A stretch of 64,000 bases of DNA from an uncultured Clostridia bacterium (GCA_944362965.1 CALVTR010000003.1:62001-126000); one strand, 5' to 3'; shown: positions 36,713-44,745, numbered from the stretch's first letter. Notes: a model not told the origin generated them from the letters alone. A program made the numbers and translations.

Positions 36713-37900
36713 TTATCTTTTTTCAGTTCTTAAAATATCACCCTTTTTAAGAGAGTAAGGGCAATTTATTGTGACAATTTCTTGCACTCGTTTTGCGTCA
36801 TCTATTTCTTCGCCCTTTGAATCAATGATTTTTTCTATCTTTATTGTTTTTAAGAAATTTTCATCAGCTGACAAGATTTCTAAAGTGTCACCCACTTTAA
36901 ACCTGTTGCGCATTTCAACTTTAACAAAGCCATCCTTTGCATCTTCAACCACTTTTGCTATGAAAACATAAGATTGAACAGGCATTGAATCTTCAAGATA
37001 TTCCTTATCATCCGCACCAAAATAGAAGCCCGTGGTATAGCGGCGGTGACTGGTTTTTTCAAGTTCATTGTGAAGAACATCATAATCCTTATAACCATCA
37101 AGTGCCCTTCTATATGCGTTGACAACTGACGCAACATAATAATCTGACTTCATTCTTCCTTCGATTTTTAAGCTGACGATGCCTGCATCTTTAAGCTCTT
37201 GCAAGTGGTCAATAAGGCACATATCTTTTGAGTTTAAAATATACGTTCCACGCTCATCTTCTTCAATAGGAAGCTCGTCAGTGCGATTTTCTTCCCTTAT
37301 GTAATACTTCCACCTGCATGCCTGAACACAAGCACCGCGATTGCTATCTCGACCTGTCAAATAATTTGATAGTAAACACCTGCCTGAATATGATATACAC
37401 ATCGCACCATGCACAAAGGCTTCAAGCTCTACGCTGTCTCCAAGAGTCTCATGCATCTTTTTGATATCGTTTAGGCTAAGCTCACGTGCAAGCACAATTC
37501 GAGTGCAGCCTAAGTCTGCAAAGAACTTTGCTGATTGCGAATTGTTAACGTTTGCCTGCGTTGAAACATGCACATTGAGAGATGGAAAATTTTTACGAAC
37601 ATAATAAATCAAGCCAACGTCAGAGACAATAAGCCCGTCAACTTTAGCATCAATCAATAATTTTAGATATTCATCAAGTCCTACAAAGTCGCTATCTTTT
37701 GCAACAATATTGAGCGTTACATACCCTTTTTTGCCATGTTCGTGCAAAAAGTTCATTGCCTTTATTATTTCTTGGTCGTCAAAATTGCCCGCAAAGGCAC
37801 GAAGCCCAAACTGTTTGCCAGAAAAATACACCGCATCTGCCCCGAAATGCACTGCAGTGACAAGTTTATCAAAATTCCCTGCTGGAGCTAAAAGTTCCAT
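36713..37900 (-). CDS. Peptidase U32 family protein (probable tRNA/rRNA hydroxylation enzyme)
   Basis: The 395-residue protein carries the U32 signature EAFVHGAMCISYSGRCLLSNYL followed by GACVQACRWKY, giving four cysteines that in relatives hold an iron-sulfur cluster. It has a TIM-barrel N-terminus (MELLAPAGNFDKLVTAVHFGADAVYF) and a C-terminal domain (KVGDTLEILS). Well-studied members (TrhP, RlhA) hydroxylate tRNA uridine-34 or 23S rRNA from prephenate rather than cleaving protein. Which one this is cannot be told. It starts 20 bases after tsaD, with AAAGGAG, and is probably co-transcribed with it. Confidence 0.85.
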   Translation of the reverse strand: MELLAPAGNFDKLVTAVHFGADAVYFSGKQFGLRAFAGNFDDQEIIKAMNFLHEHGKKGYVTLNIVAKDSDFVGLDEYLKLLIDAKVDGLIVSDVGLIYYVRKNFPSLNVHVSTQANVNNSQSAKFFADLGCTRIVLARELSLNDIKKMHETLGDSVELEAFVHGAMCISYSGRCLLSNYLTGRDSNRGACVQACRWKYYIREENRTDELPIEEDERGTYILNSKDMCLIDHLQELKDAGIVSLKIEGRMKSDYYVASVVNAYRRALDGYKDYDVLHNELEKTSHRRYTTGFYFGADDKEYLEDSMPVQSYVFIAKVVEDAKDGFVKVEMRNRFKVGDTLEILSADENFLKTIKIEKIIDSKGEEIDDAKRVQEIVTINCPYSLKKGDILRTEKR

Positions 37901-37920
37901 AGTTTTCTCCTTTTATTTAT

Positions 37921-38979
37921 CTACAAATCAATATTAGGTTTTGCTGTTAGGCTGAGCTCAGCAAGTCCTAAGCCGTCTTTTAGCATATAGTAAGCACACG
38001 AACCTATCATTGCTGCATTATCAGTGCAATACTTTAAAACTGGGCTAAAAAATTCAATATTATTTTCGCCGCAAAGTTTTGTTAGTTTTACTTTTAGTCT
38101 TAAGTTGGCTCCCACGCCACCTGCAACTACAAGTTTTTTTATCTCTTGAGCTTTGCACGCCTTGATTGCCTTGTTTGAAAGCTCATCAGTCACGCACTCT
38201 TGAAAAGAACATGCAATATCAGCCTTATTTATTTCTTCGCCACGTTGTGTCATGTTGTGCACAAGGTTTACAACTTCGGTTTTTATTCCGCTAAACGAAA
38301 AATTAAATGTGCTTTTTAGTGCATTTGAGACTGTAAATTTATAGCTTGGCTCGCCTTGTTTTGCAAGCTTATCTATCTCTGGTCCGCCTGGATATTGAAG
38401 CCCTAGCACTCTTGCAACCTTGTCAAAGGCTTCTCCAACGGCGTCATCAACTGTTGTGCCAAGAAGTTTCATGTTGTTATAGTCGTCAACTCTCAAGATT
38501 GCCGTGTGCCCACCGCTGACCATAAGGCAGACAAAAGGTGGCGTTAAAAGCGGATGAGAGATATAATTTGCGGCTATGTGACCATACACATGGCTTACTG
38601 CAATAAGTGGAACGTCAAGAGCATATGCAAGCCCTTTTGCAAAATTCACGCCAACAAGAAGTGCCCCCATAAGCCCTGCCCCATAAGTTACAGCTACGGC
38701 GTCAATATCATCCGCAGTGATATTTGCTGCAGACAAAGCTTCCTTATAGATATTAGAAATTGCTGTGATATGATTACGCGATGCAACTTCTGGCACTACT
38801 CCGCCAAAACGTCTATGAATTTCTATCTGGGTTGCAATTATATTCGATAAAACATCGCGGCCATTTTTTACAACAGCCACGCTTGTTTCGTCACAAGAAC
38901 TTTCTATTGACAGCACAATAACATCTTTTTTTGTTTTAAGTTTTTCAAATTTGTCTTTCATTCGATTATAGTAATTCAT
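37921..38979 (-). CDS. tsaD: tRNA threonylcarbamoyladenosine biosynthesis protein TsaD
   Basis: Transfers the threonylcarbamoyl group to A37 of ANN-decoding tRNAs with TsaB/TsaE. The 352-residue ASKHA protein shows LSIESSCDETSVAVV, the metal site HVYGHIAANY, CLMVSGGHTAIL, GTTVDDAVGEAFDKVARVLGL and YPGGPEIDKLA. The N-terminus is about 20 residues longer than usual (MNYYNRMKDKFEKLKTKKDV). A promoter six bases upstream of the ATG and the lack of a ribosome site fit a leaderless start here. tsaB and tsaE are not in the window. Confidence 0.95.
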   Translation of the reverse strand: MNYYNRMKDKFEKLKTKKDVIVLSIESSCDETSVAVVKNGRDVLSNIIATQIEIHRRFGGVVPEVASRNHITAISNIYKEALSAANITADDIDAVAVTYGAGLMGALLVGVNFAKGLAYALDVPLIAVSHVYGHIAANYISHPLLTPPFVCLMVSGGHTAILRVDDYNNMKLLGTTVDDAVGEAFDKVARVLGLQYPGGPEIDKLAKQGEPSYKFTVSNALKSTFNFSFSGIKTEVVNLVHNMTQRGEEINKADIACSFQECVTDELSNKAIKACKAQEIKKLVVAGGVGANLRLKVKLTKLCGENNIEFFSPVLKYCTDNAAMIGSCAYYMLKDGLGLAELSLTAKPNIDL

Positions 38980-38985
38980 GGAATT

Positions 38986-39014
38986 ATTATATCAAATTTA
39001 TCTCTTTAAAGCAA
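38986..39014 (-). promoter_or_regulatory. tsaD promoter, apparently leaderless
   Basis: Minus strand: TTGCTT (39014-39009), 17-base spacer ending TGA, TATAAT (38991-38986), then six bases to the ATG at 38979. No Shine-Dalgarno sequence is present. It lies between the stop of the HD gene and tsaD. Confidence 0.65.
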
Positions 39015-39036
39015 TTAAAATAGGTGTTTTTAAACC

Positions 39037-39744
39037 TTATAGTTCTATAAATGGACAAGTTTCAGAAACACCATCTTCTCCGCTTATATCTCTATTTGTC
39101 AAACTACACTTTGCAGTTTTGCCATCTTCTTCAATTTTTTTAGGACATTGCATGCAGTTTTCTATCTTTTTATCTCCAATTAAGCATATAAGTTTTCCAT
39201 TAAAGACTAATTTAAAATAATTTTCAACACGGCGATAAATGCGGCGGTCTTTCAAAGAACTGAGTGCGTCAAGTGCCATTGAGTAATACTTTTTGATTTC
39301 GTCTCTTGAACCGTTAAACTTCTTCCAACTGTCTTGACCGTAATATTTTTGGTCTAAATAAATACTTCTTAAATTTGAAAGCTTATCTGCGCAGTTTACA
39401 AGTTTTGCACTTTCAGCGGCATTTTTTAGTATTCCCATATGTAAGGTTTTTCTTTGAAGATATGGGAGCGATTTATCTTCTGTTTCATACCCTACAAGCT
39501 TTGCAATATCCTTTCCAAATAGTTTTTCTATTTCTTCAATACTTGTGCCCGTGTCTTCAACCACGTCGTGCAATATTCCTGCAATCAAAGTGTTCTCATC
39601 AGCCCCTTCTTCACGCAGATATTGGAATACTTCATAAATATGCACAATATATGGTATTGTTGTGCCCTTTCTAAACTGGTGAGAATGTTTTTCTGATGCA
39701 TACTTAAATGCAAAATTTATTTTTTCTTTATCAACTTTTTCCAT
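39037..39744 (-). CDS. SpoT-like HD phosphohydrolase with a C-terminal cysteine cluster
   Basis: The 235-residue protein begins with a (p)ppGpp-hydrolase type HD domain: RKGTTIPYIVHIYEV, GILHDVVEDTG (HD and ED), and LVNCADKLSNLRS. No RelA synthetase domain follows, so it may be a small alarmone hydrolase or a related nucleotide phosphohydrolase. The last 50 residues are unusual, with four cysteines in the order CMQC...C...C (ENCMQCPKKI, AKCSLTNRD, SETCPF) that could bind zinc or a cluster. It has AAAGGAG and lies upstream of tsaD, which has its own promoter. Confidence 0.8.
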   Translation of the reverse strand: MEKVDKEKINFAFKYASEKHSHQFRKGTTIPYIVHIYEVFQYLREEGADENTLIAGILHDVVEDTGTSIEEIEKLFGKDIAKLVGYETEDKSLPYLQRKTLHMGILKNAAESAKLVNCADKLSNLRSIYLDQKYYGQDSWKKFNGSRDEIKKYYSMALDALSSLKDRRIYRRVENYFKLVFNGKLICLIGDKKIENCMQCPKKIEEDGKTAKCSLTNRDISGEDGVSETCPFIEL

Positions 39745-39803
39745 AGCACTATCTCCTTTCCATTTTTAATATTCTATCACAAATAATTTTTAATTACAAT
39801 AGC

Positions 39804-39843
39804 AGAAAACAAAAAAAGAAAGCACTTATTTTGTGTTTTCTTT
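39804..39843 (-). terminator. Terminator of the sugar-isomerase-like gene
   Basis: On the minus strand AAAGAAAACAC pairs with GTGCTTTCTTT (one wobble) around seven bases and ends in a T-rich run. It overlaps the stop codon of the gene ending at 39842. Confidence 0.65.
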
Positions 39844-40630
39844 ATTTTGATGTGTTTTCTATAATATTTTCAAGCTCATCTGCTTGCTTTTTAACTTCGT
39901 TTAAGCACTCGTCTATTCCAACATCCTGTCTTGTTCTAGTCATGAATATTTCATAGTCAAGTGAAAAAAGATTGTCCTTATGTTTTGCAATTTTCTCTCC
40001 TAATTTCTTCCAATCAATATTGCCAAACTTATTGAGCGTATGCATATCGCTGCTGCCATCATTATCATGAAGATGAAGCGTTATAAGCTTATCTCCATAC
40101 TTTTCAAGATAATCAAAATCCTTATCATAGGTGTTATTGTGACCGCTATCATAACAAAAACGAAGATAATCATCTTGAATTTCGTCGAACACCTTAACAA
40201 ACAACTCTTGACAATGTATGTTTTCAATAGCAAGTGGCTTATTTTTCTTGTGACAAACTTTTAAGACATCTAAAAGTCTTTGTTTTCCTATCTCCGACCA
40301 CTTCCCGTCAAGATGAACAACAACGCAGGTAAAATCATATTTTGCCGCAATCTTAACGTCTTTTATAAGCCTTTTCTTAAGTTTTTCACCTTCCCTGCCT
40401 TCTTCCCAAAAATAATGCAAATCTTCCGAGTTGTATTGCATATGAAGACTTGACGGCTTAAGATTATATTTCTTAAAAATTTTCATTTGCGCTCTTATTG
40501 TTCCATTTTGAGAATTTAATTTAGGGTCGGCATTTGTAATCACTGTATCAAATCCATGTTCATGTATTAGTTTTGCCCTTTCTTCTGGTGCAATTTTATA
40601 TCCAAAATAAAAACTTATTCCTTTGTTCAT
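39842..40630 (-). CDS. Sugar phosphate isomerase/epimerase-type TIM-barrel protein
   Basis: The 262 residues have the AP-endonuclease-2/xylose-isomerase-like TIM-barrel pattern (PF01261). Metal-ligand phrases are SSLHMQYNSEDLHYF, VVVHLDGKWSE, AIENIHCQEL, RFCYDSGHNN and ITLHLHDNDGSSDMHTL. These match the usual His/Glu/Asp ligand series. The substrate is unknown. AAAGGATAAATTATC precedes the ATG. Upstream lies the AGCG-rich island, then prfB on the same strand. Confidence 0.8.
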   Translation of the reverse strand: MNKGISFYFGYKIAPEERAKLIHEHGFDTVITNADPKLNSQNGTIRAQMKIFKKYNLKPSSLHMQYNSEDLHYFWEEGREGEKLKKRLIKDVKIAAKYDFTCVVVHLDGKWSEIGKQRLLDVLKVCHKKNKPLAIENIHCQELFVKVFDEIQDDYLRFCYDSGHNNTYDKDFDYLEKYGDKLITLHLHDNDGSSDMHTLNKFGNIDWKKLGEKIAKHKDNLFSLDYEIFMTRTRQDVGIDECLNEVKKQADELENIIENTSK

Positions 40631-40659
40631 GATAATTTATCCTTTTTACATATATAAAT

Positions 40660-40985
40660 TGGAGTGGAGCTTGCGAAACGACACCACATAAAGCCCGTGT
40701 GAGCGTTAGCGAACGTGGGCAAGCGGAGCGTGCGAGCGAAGCGAGTGTGCGGAGTAAAAAGCGAGCGAAACGAAGTGAAAGCGGAGCGAAGAGCGGAATT
40801 GCAGCGTCATGTAAAGTGGTGCTGCGATGGAGCGAAAAGCGAGCGTGGCGAAGATGCCAGCAAATCGTGAGATTTGCATGGTGACAAGCCGTGCGAACGG
40901 ACCAAAGAGCGAGCATATGAGCCTGCGAATGTGCGAGTAAAGCGTGAGCGAGCGTGACCGAAAGGTCGTGCGAGCGGAGTCAACC
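40660..40985. other. GC-rich AGCG-repeat island with GNRA-type hairpins
   Basis: The 357-base gap between prfB and the isomerase gene is strikingly GC-rich in an AT-rich genome and built from degenerate AGCG/GCGAGCGAA units. On the plus strand it holds hairpins GACC-GAAA-GGTC (40956-40967), GCAAATC-GTGA-GATTTGC (40860-40877), CCGT-GCGA-ACGG (40889-40900), GCAGCG...TGCTGC (40801-40825) and GCCCGTG...CGTGGGC (40693-40720). Three loops are GNRA on this strand only. Short open frames here are side effects of the repeats. It may be a structured RNA or a decayed repeat array. Confidence 0.6.
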
Positions 40986-40987
40986 TA

Positions 40988-42086
40988 TCAATGAAACATC
41001 TTCAGGTATGCATTGATAAATTCTTGAATATTGCCGTCCATAACTGATTGAATATTGGTGTCTTCATAGCCCGTTCTATGGTCTTTTACAAGTGTGTATG
41101 GGCAGAAAACATAGCTTCTTATTTGGCTTCCCCATTCAATTTTTTTTACGTCTCCACGAATTTTGGCAAGTCTTTCCATCTCTTCTTGTTCTTCTTTTTC
41201 TGCAAGACGAGAATATAACATTTGCATTGCCATTTCCCTATTTTGAAGCTGGCTTCGTTCCACCTGACAAGAGACAACTATGCCTGTTGGCAAGTGAGTT
41301 ATTCTTATTGCACTTTCAGTTTTATTGACATTTTGTCCACCTGCACCTGAAGAGCGATAAGTATCAACTTTCAAATCTTCTGGTCTTATTTCAATATTCG
41401 GCTTTTCTTCAATCTTTGGCATAACTTCAACGCTTGCAAAGGATGTGTGACGTCGTGCATTTGAGTCAAATGGAGATATTCTTACAAGCCTATGAACGCC
41501 CTTTTCTGCTTTCAAAAAGCCGTAGGCGTTGTCGCCTGCAACTTCAAAAGTGATAGATTTTATTCCAGCTTCATCACCATTAAGAATATCAAGAACCCTT
41601 ATCTTATAACCTTGTTTTTCAGCATACATTTTATACATTCTAAAGAGCATTTCCGTCCAATCTTGAGCTTCTGTTCCACCTGCCCCTGCGTGCAAGGTCA
41701 TAATCGCGTCATAATCATCATACTTGCCTGATAAAAGTGTGGTAATCTTTGCCTTTTCAACTTCAGCTTCAAGATTGTGAAGGGAATCTTCCAGTTCTTT
41801 CTCTAAAGAGATATCATGCTCTTCTTCATAAAGTTCAACGTAGGCATTGCAATCATCATAGAGAGTTTGCAGAGCATTTATAAGATTGAGTTTGCTTTCA
41901 CAGCTTTTTATCTTTTTGCCAACTTCAAGCACTTTTTTCTGATCAAGATAAAAGCCTTCACTCATCTGCTCGTCCTTAAGCTCTTTTAAATTCTTTTCAA
42001 GGGAAGTCGGGTCAAAGACACTCCTTTATAAACTGCAGTTCTTCATTTATAGTATTTAATCTTTCTTTAACATTTTCTAAAATCAT
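40988..42086 (-). CDS. prfB: Peptide chain release factor 2 with programmed +1 frameshift
   Basis: RF2 releases peptides at UGA and UAA. The main frame (from 41965) holds the GGQ motif (SSGAGGQNVNKTES) and the stop-recognition region, but lacks the family N-terminus. A 24-codon frame starts at ATG 42086 (AAGGAG upstream) and ends CTT TGA C at 42017-42011. Shifting +1 at CTT reads Asp and joins the main frame, giving 24+16+325, about 365 residues, the normal RF2 length. AAGGAG eight bases before the TGA is the usual stimulatory internal SD. Low RF2 allows the shift, so the gene autoregulates. Confidence 0.95.
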
Positions 42087-42181
42087 AATAGCTCCTTAAG
42101 CAATCTATATTTTAATATTTTTCTTTTAAATAGTCAACATATTTTTACTTTCCGCATAAGCTTTAATATAAGAAGTTTTAG

Positions 42182-42301
42182 GCATGTAAATGCAGGAAAA
42201 CTTCCAAGTCTTTGTGTGATTAAGTTTATCACACAGATTAAACAACTTACATATATTTAGTTTAGTAGGTTTACATGCGTAAACTGTAAAAAGATAGGAG
42301 G
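42182..42301 (+). promoter_or_regulatory. Structured leader of the 42310 gene with alternative pairings
   Basis: GCATGTAAA (42182-42190) can pair with TTTACATGC (42270-42278), enclosing TGTGTGAT-loop-ATCACACA (42213-42235). Alternatively the second arm forms a local hairpin GTTTAC-ATGC-GTAAAC (from 42269) a dozen bases before AGGAGG. The two folds exclude each other next to the ribosome site, the layout expected of a translational switch. No known riboswitch class was recognised. Confidence 0.45.
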
Positions 42302-42309
42302 TTAAATTT

Positions 42310-42984
42310 ATGTCTTTTTATATTAACAATACAAATCCCAATCGTCCTGGCCCTATAAACGGCAACCCAATGAATGGAATTTGTGAAAAGGTTTTGATAG
42401 AAACAACTAAAGTATTTGATGCCTGCGTCTCTCAAAGCACAGAAACTGGTATAGTGCTACCTGTGACAAGTTTCAATCCGGCAAACCCTGTTCAACCACT
42501 TACATTTATCTCTGCAACAAACCAAATTGGTGGGCAGGTCACAGTGACCGACATCGTTATTGACAGGCTTGAGCAGACGCCTAACTATGCAAACGTCACA
42601 ATGACAATCACAATACCGCTTACAGTCACCTATCGTGATGCAAATGGTGTGATTGGAACAGGTTCATCAAGTATCACTGTAAATAAAAGCACAGTGCTAT
42701 TTGTTCCGCAACCTTCAATGGCACCTATTGATATCATAGCAACTGCTGCATTTTCAAGTCAGATAGGCACCTTTACCGCTGAAAACACATTCACAGTGAC
42801 TGGCTGTTTGCAAATTGTTATCAAAGTTACCGCTGTGGTTGACTTGCTTCTTCCATCTTATGGCTACCCTGTCCTGCCACCTTGTCAAGCATGCCAAAAC
42901 TGCACAGTATGTCCAGGTGTTGGCGACCTTCCACTCTACCCAACGGCAACAAGCGGAAATACTATAAATATAACAAGAGTCTAG
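42310..42984 (+). CDS. Predicted surface or spore-coat-like protein with C-terminal cysteine cluster
   Basis: Not firmly assigned. The 224 residues have no signal peptide. The N-terminal part is ICEKVLIETTKVFDACV, followed by a beta-rich middle (VTVTDIVIDRLEQTPNYANVTMTITIP). Near residue 195 is a CQACQNCTVCPG cluster with proline-rich flanks. Similar layouts occur in uncharacterised clostridial proteins thought to be spore-surface components, and cysteine-rich self-assembling coat proteins lack signal peptides, so this is a reasonable but unproven guess. AGGAGG precedes the ATG. The stop codon lies inside the first mini-hairpin of the downstream array. Confidence 0.7.
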   Translation: MSFYINNTNPNRPGPINGNPMNGICEKVLIETTKVFDACVSQSTETGIVLPVTSFNPANPVQPLTFISATNQIGGQVTVTDIVIDRLEQTPNYANVTMTITIPLTVTYRDANGVIGTGSSSITVNKSTVLFVPQPSMAPIDIIATAAFSSQIGTFTAENTFTVTGCLQIVIKVTAVVDLLLPSYGYPVLPPCQACQNCTVCPGVGDLPLYPTATSGNTINITRV

Positions 42985-43162
42985 AAAACTCTTTACCACT
43001 CAAAACATTTATATAAAGTCTTTAAAACTTTATAGAAAGCTTAAAATAATATGATTTATAGTTGCAAGGTCTTTAAAACCTTAAAGTCTTTAAAACTTGA
43101 TTTGCAACTAAAACTTAATTTTCAATTTTGTGACTGCATATAAAAAAGTCTAGAAAACTTTT
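42975..43162. repeat. Array of five mini-hairpins with a conserved 7-base loop
   Basis: Five units share stem-GT-[CT(TT/AG)AAA]-AC-stem: AAGAGT (42975-42993), TATAAAGT (43012-43034), AAGGT (43066-43082), AAGT (43084-43098) and AAAAGT (43144-43162), each followed by the loop and its exact complement. Units 3 and 4 sit inside a further stem, GTTGCAA/TTGCAAC (43061-43067/43102-43108). Stems differ by paired changes while loops are kept, which argues for selection on the fold. It lies between two convergent genes. Confidence 0.7.
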
Positions 43163-43174
43163 CTTGTAATATGT

Positions 43175-43206
43175 AAAAAGATAATGTGTTTGGCATTATC
43201 TTTTTT
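43175..43206. terminator. Bidirectional terminator between the 42310 gene and tlyA
   Basis: AAAAAGATAATG (43175-43186) and CATTATCTTTTT form a perfect 12-bp stem around seven bases with T residues on both strands. Confidence 0.85.
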
Positions 43207-43996
43207 ATTTGTTTTTTAAATTCTTAAAGTATTCAAAGGCAGCGTCTACAACACTATCGACATCTATATTTGCCTTTTCTTTTCCATTTATAGAAAATAG
43301 ATACTCAATATTTCCACTTTTGCCTGTAACTTGAGAATATGTCAAATTGCAAGCAGCAAAGTTTAAACCCTGCAAATAGAACAAAAAGTCTTTTAAAAGA
43401 GACTTATGCACACTTTTATCTTTAATCACGCCCTTATATTTCTTTGCAATTTCTTTGCCGCACTCAAATTGCGGTTTGAAGAGAATGACTATTTCAATGT
43501 TATTGAAAAGCTCTTTTATCTTAGGAAAGATGTGTTTTAGTGATATAAAAGATATATCCCCAACAATGATATTTGCATCTTGCACTTGCTCTTTCTTTAT
43601 AGCACGGAAATCAGTGTTTTCAAGGTTGACAACTCGCCTGTCACTTGCAAGACTCTCAGCAAGTTCGCCCCTGCCAACATCTATTGCATATACTTTCTTC
43701 GCACCATGCTCTAGTGCCACTTGAGTAAACCCGCCCGTTGACGCACCTATATCTATAACAACTCTTTCTTTGAAATCAATATTGAATTTTTCTATAGCCG
43801 TTATAAGCTTATATGCACCACGAGACACATATTCAGAGTGAGAAAAAATAGTTATGTTTTCATTACATAATAGCTCGTAAGAAGCTTTATCTATAATTTT
43901 TCCATTGACACAAACAAGCCCTTCTGCAATTAGACTTTGAGCCTTAGAGCGAGAGCTTGCATAGCCATTTTCAAATAAATATTTATCAAGTCTCAT
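43205..43996 (-). CDS. tlyA: TlyA-family rRNA methyltransferase (RrmJ/FtsJ fold with S4 domain)
   Basis: The 263 residues comprise an S4 RNA-binding domain (MRLDKYLFENGYASSRSKAQSLI) and a Rossmann methyltransferase with the SAM motif VVIDIGASTGGFTQVALE. Further family motifs are YAIDVGRGELAESL, IVGDISFISLKHI and ILFKPQFECGKEI. TlyA methylates 2'-O of C1409 in 16S and C1920 in 23S rRNA in some bacteria. Relatives called hemolysins are probably the same enzymes. It is a single gene facing the mini-hairpin array. Confidence 0.9.
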   Translation of the reverse strand: MRLDKYLFENGYASSRSKAQSLIAEGLVCVNGKIIDKASYELLCNENITIFSHSEYVSRGAYKLITAIEKFNIDFKERVVIDIGASTGGFTQVALEHGAKKVYAIDVGRGELAESLASDRRVVNLENTDFRAIKKEQVQDANIIVGDISFISLKHIFPKIKELFNNIEIVILFKPQFECGKEIAKKYKGVIKDKSVHKSLLKDFLFYLQGLNFAACNLTYSQVTGKSGNIEYLFSINGKEKANIDVDSVVDAAFEYFKNLKNK

Positions 43997-44086
43997 TACA
44001 ATACTATATCACATAAAAAAGATTGATTGCAATAATACTTGCCAACTTTTTGTTGTTTTTAAAAAAAAATTTGCAATCATCTTTTA

Positions 44087-44293
44087 TCAATCTACGTCTA
44101 AATCAGCAAACATTTCATCAAGAGAAAGATGCAATGCTCTTGATAGCTTGACACATTCAACGATTGATGGTGTATGTCTATTACTTTCCCATCTTGACAC
44201 GGTTTGCTGAGTTGTGCCAATGAGCTTTGCTAAAGCATCTTGCGAATACTTAAACTCTAATCTCCAATACTTTATTATTTCACCTACTTGCAT
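44087..44293 (-). CDS. XRE-family helix-turn-helix regulator (leftward of a divergent pair)
   Basis: A 68-residue one-domain regulator: MQVGEIIKYWRLEFKYSQDALAKLIGTTQQTVSRWESNRHTPSIVEC is a classic Cro/C1-type HTH, followed by LSRALHLSLDEMF. An upstream in-frame codon would add 18 residues, but GGAG lies six bases before the ATG at 44293, which is the better start. It is divergent from another small HTH gene, with about 90 bases between. Confidence 0.88.
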   Translation of the reverse strand: MQVGEIIKYWRLEFKYSQDALAKLIGTTQQTVSRWESNRHTPSIVECVKLSRALHLSLDEMFADLDVD

Positions 44294-44341
44294 AAAAACT
44301 CCAAATTTCAAAAAAATTTTACACAAATATGTGTATTTTAC

Positions 44342-44371
44342 TTGCAATTATTCGTAAACGTGTGATATAAT
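44342..44371 (+). promoter_or_regulatory. Promoter of the rightward HTH gene, near-leaderless
   Basis: TTGCAA (44342-44347), 18-base spacer ending TGA, TATAAT (44366-44371), then 12 bases to the ATG at 44384. No Shine-Dalgarno is present. It lies in the shared region between two regulators. Confidence 0.6.
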
Positions 44372-44383
44372 ATCATTGTCAAT

Positions 44384-44641
44384 ATGAAAGAGATTTATTC
44401 AAAAGATAAAAATTTTATGAAAGATGTGCTTATAGACACAAGAGTTATACGTGAGTTTTTGGCAGATAATGATATGTCACTGCATGAGTTTGCCAAGATT
44501 TCAAATATAAAACTTGTGACGTTATATCATATCTTACGCAACTTTTTAGATAAAGTCAGCATTGTTGACATCTATAAAATTGCCGGCACTATGAACTGCT
44601 CCATAGAAGAACTCATCATTGATTTGACTTATAAATATTGA
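44384..44641 (+). CDS. XRE-type HTH regulator (rightward of the divergent pair)
   Basis: An 85-residue protein with an HTH of the minimal YozG/Cro kind: VIREFLADNDMSLHEFAKISNIKLVTLYHILRNFLDKVSIVDIYKIAGTMNCSIEELI. The recognition helix region is unusual in having LYHILRN. The first 13 residues may not be translated, since an ATG at 44417 would still keep the whole HTH. However, the nearby promoter fits a start at 44384. A terminator follows at 44705-44745. The two divergent regulators may control each other, a switch-like layout. Confidence 0.75.
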   Translation: MKEIYSKDKNFMKDVLIDTRVIREFLADNDMSLHEFAKISNIKLVTLYHILRNFLDKVSIVDIYKIAGTMNCSIEELIIDLTYKY

Positions 44642-44704
44642 CAAAACAAAAGATAAAGGCTTAGATAAATTTTCATTTAATTTCCCTTTGGCAATTTATC
44701 AAGC

Positions 44705-44745
44705 AAAGAAAAATTCACTAGATTTCTCTAGTGAATTTTTTCTTT
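44705..44745 (+). terminator. Terminator of the rightward HTH gene
   Basis: AAAAATTCACTAGA (44709-44722) pairs with TCTAGTGAATTTTT (44727-44740) around four bases, flanked by AAAG and CTTT that extend the stem. Confidence 0.85.

Noticed and set aside
40596..40916. Open frames on both strands through the AGCG-rich island as genes
   Set aside because: They are low-complexity (Arg/Ala/Ser-rich) by-products of the repeat, have no ribosome site, and one overlaps the isomerase start.
42975..43162. CRISPR array
   Set aside because: The repeat units are 15-23 bases, palindromic, irregularly spaced and lack unique spacers. No cas gene is present.
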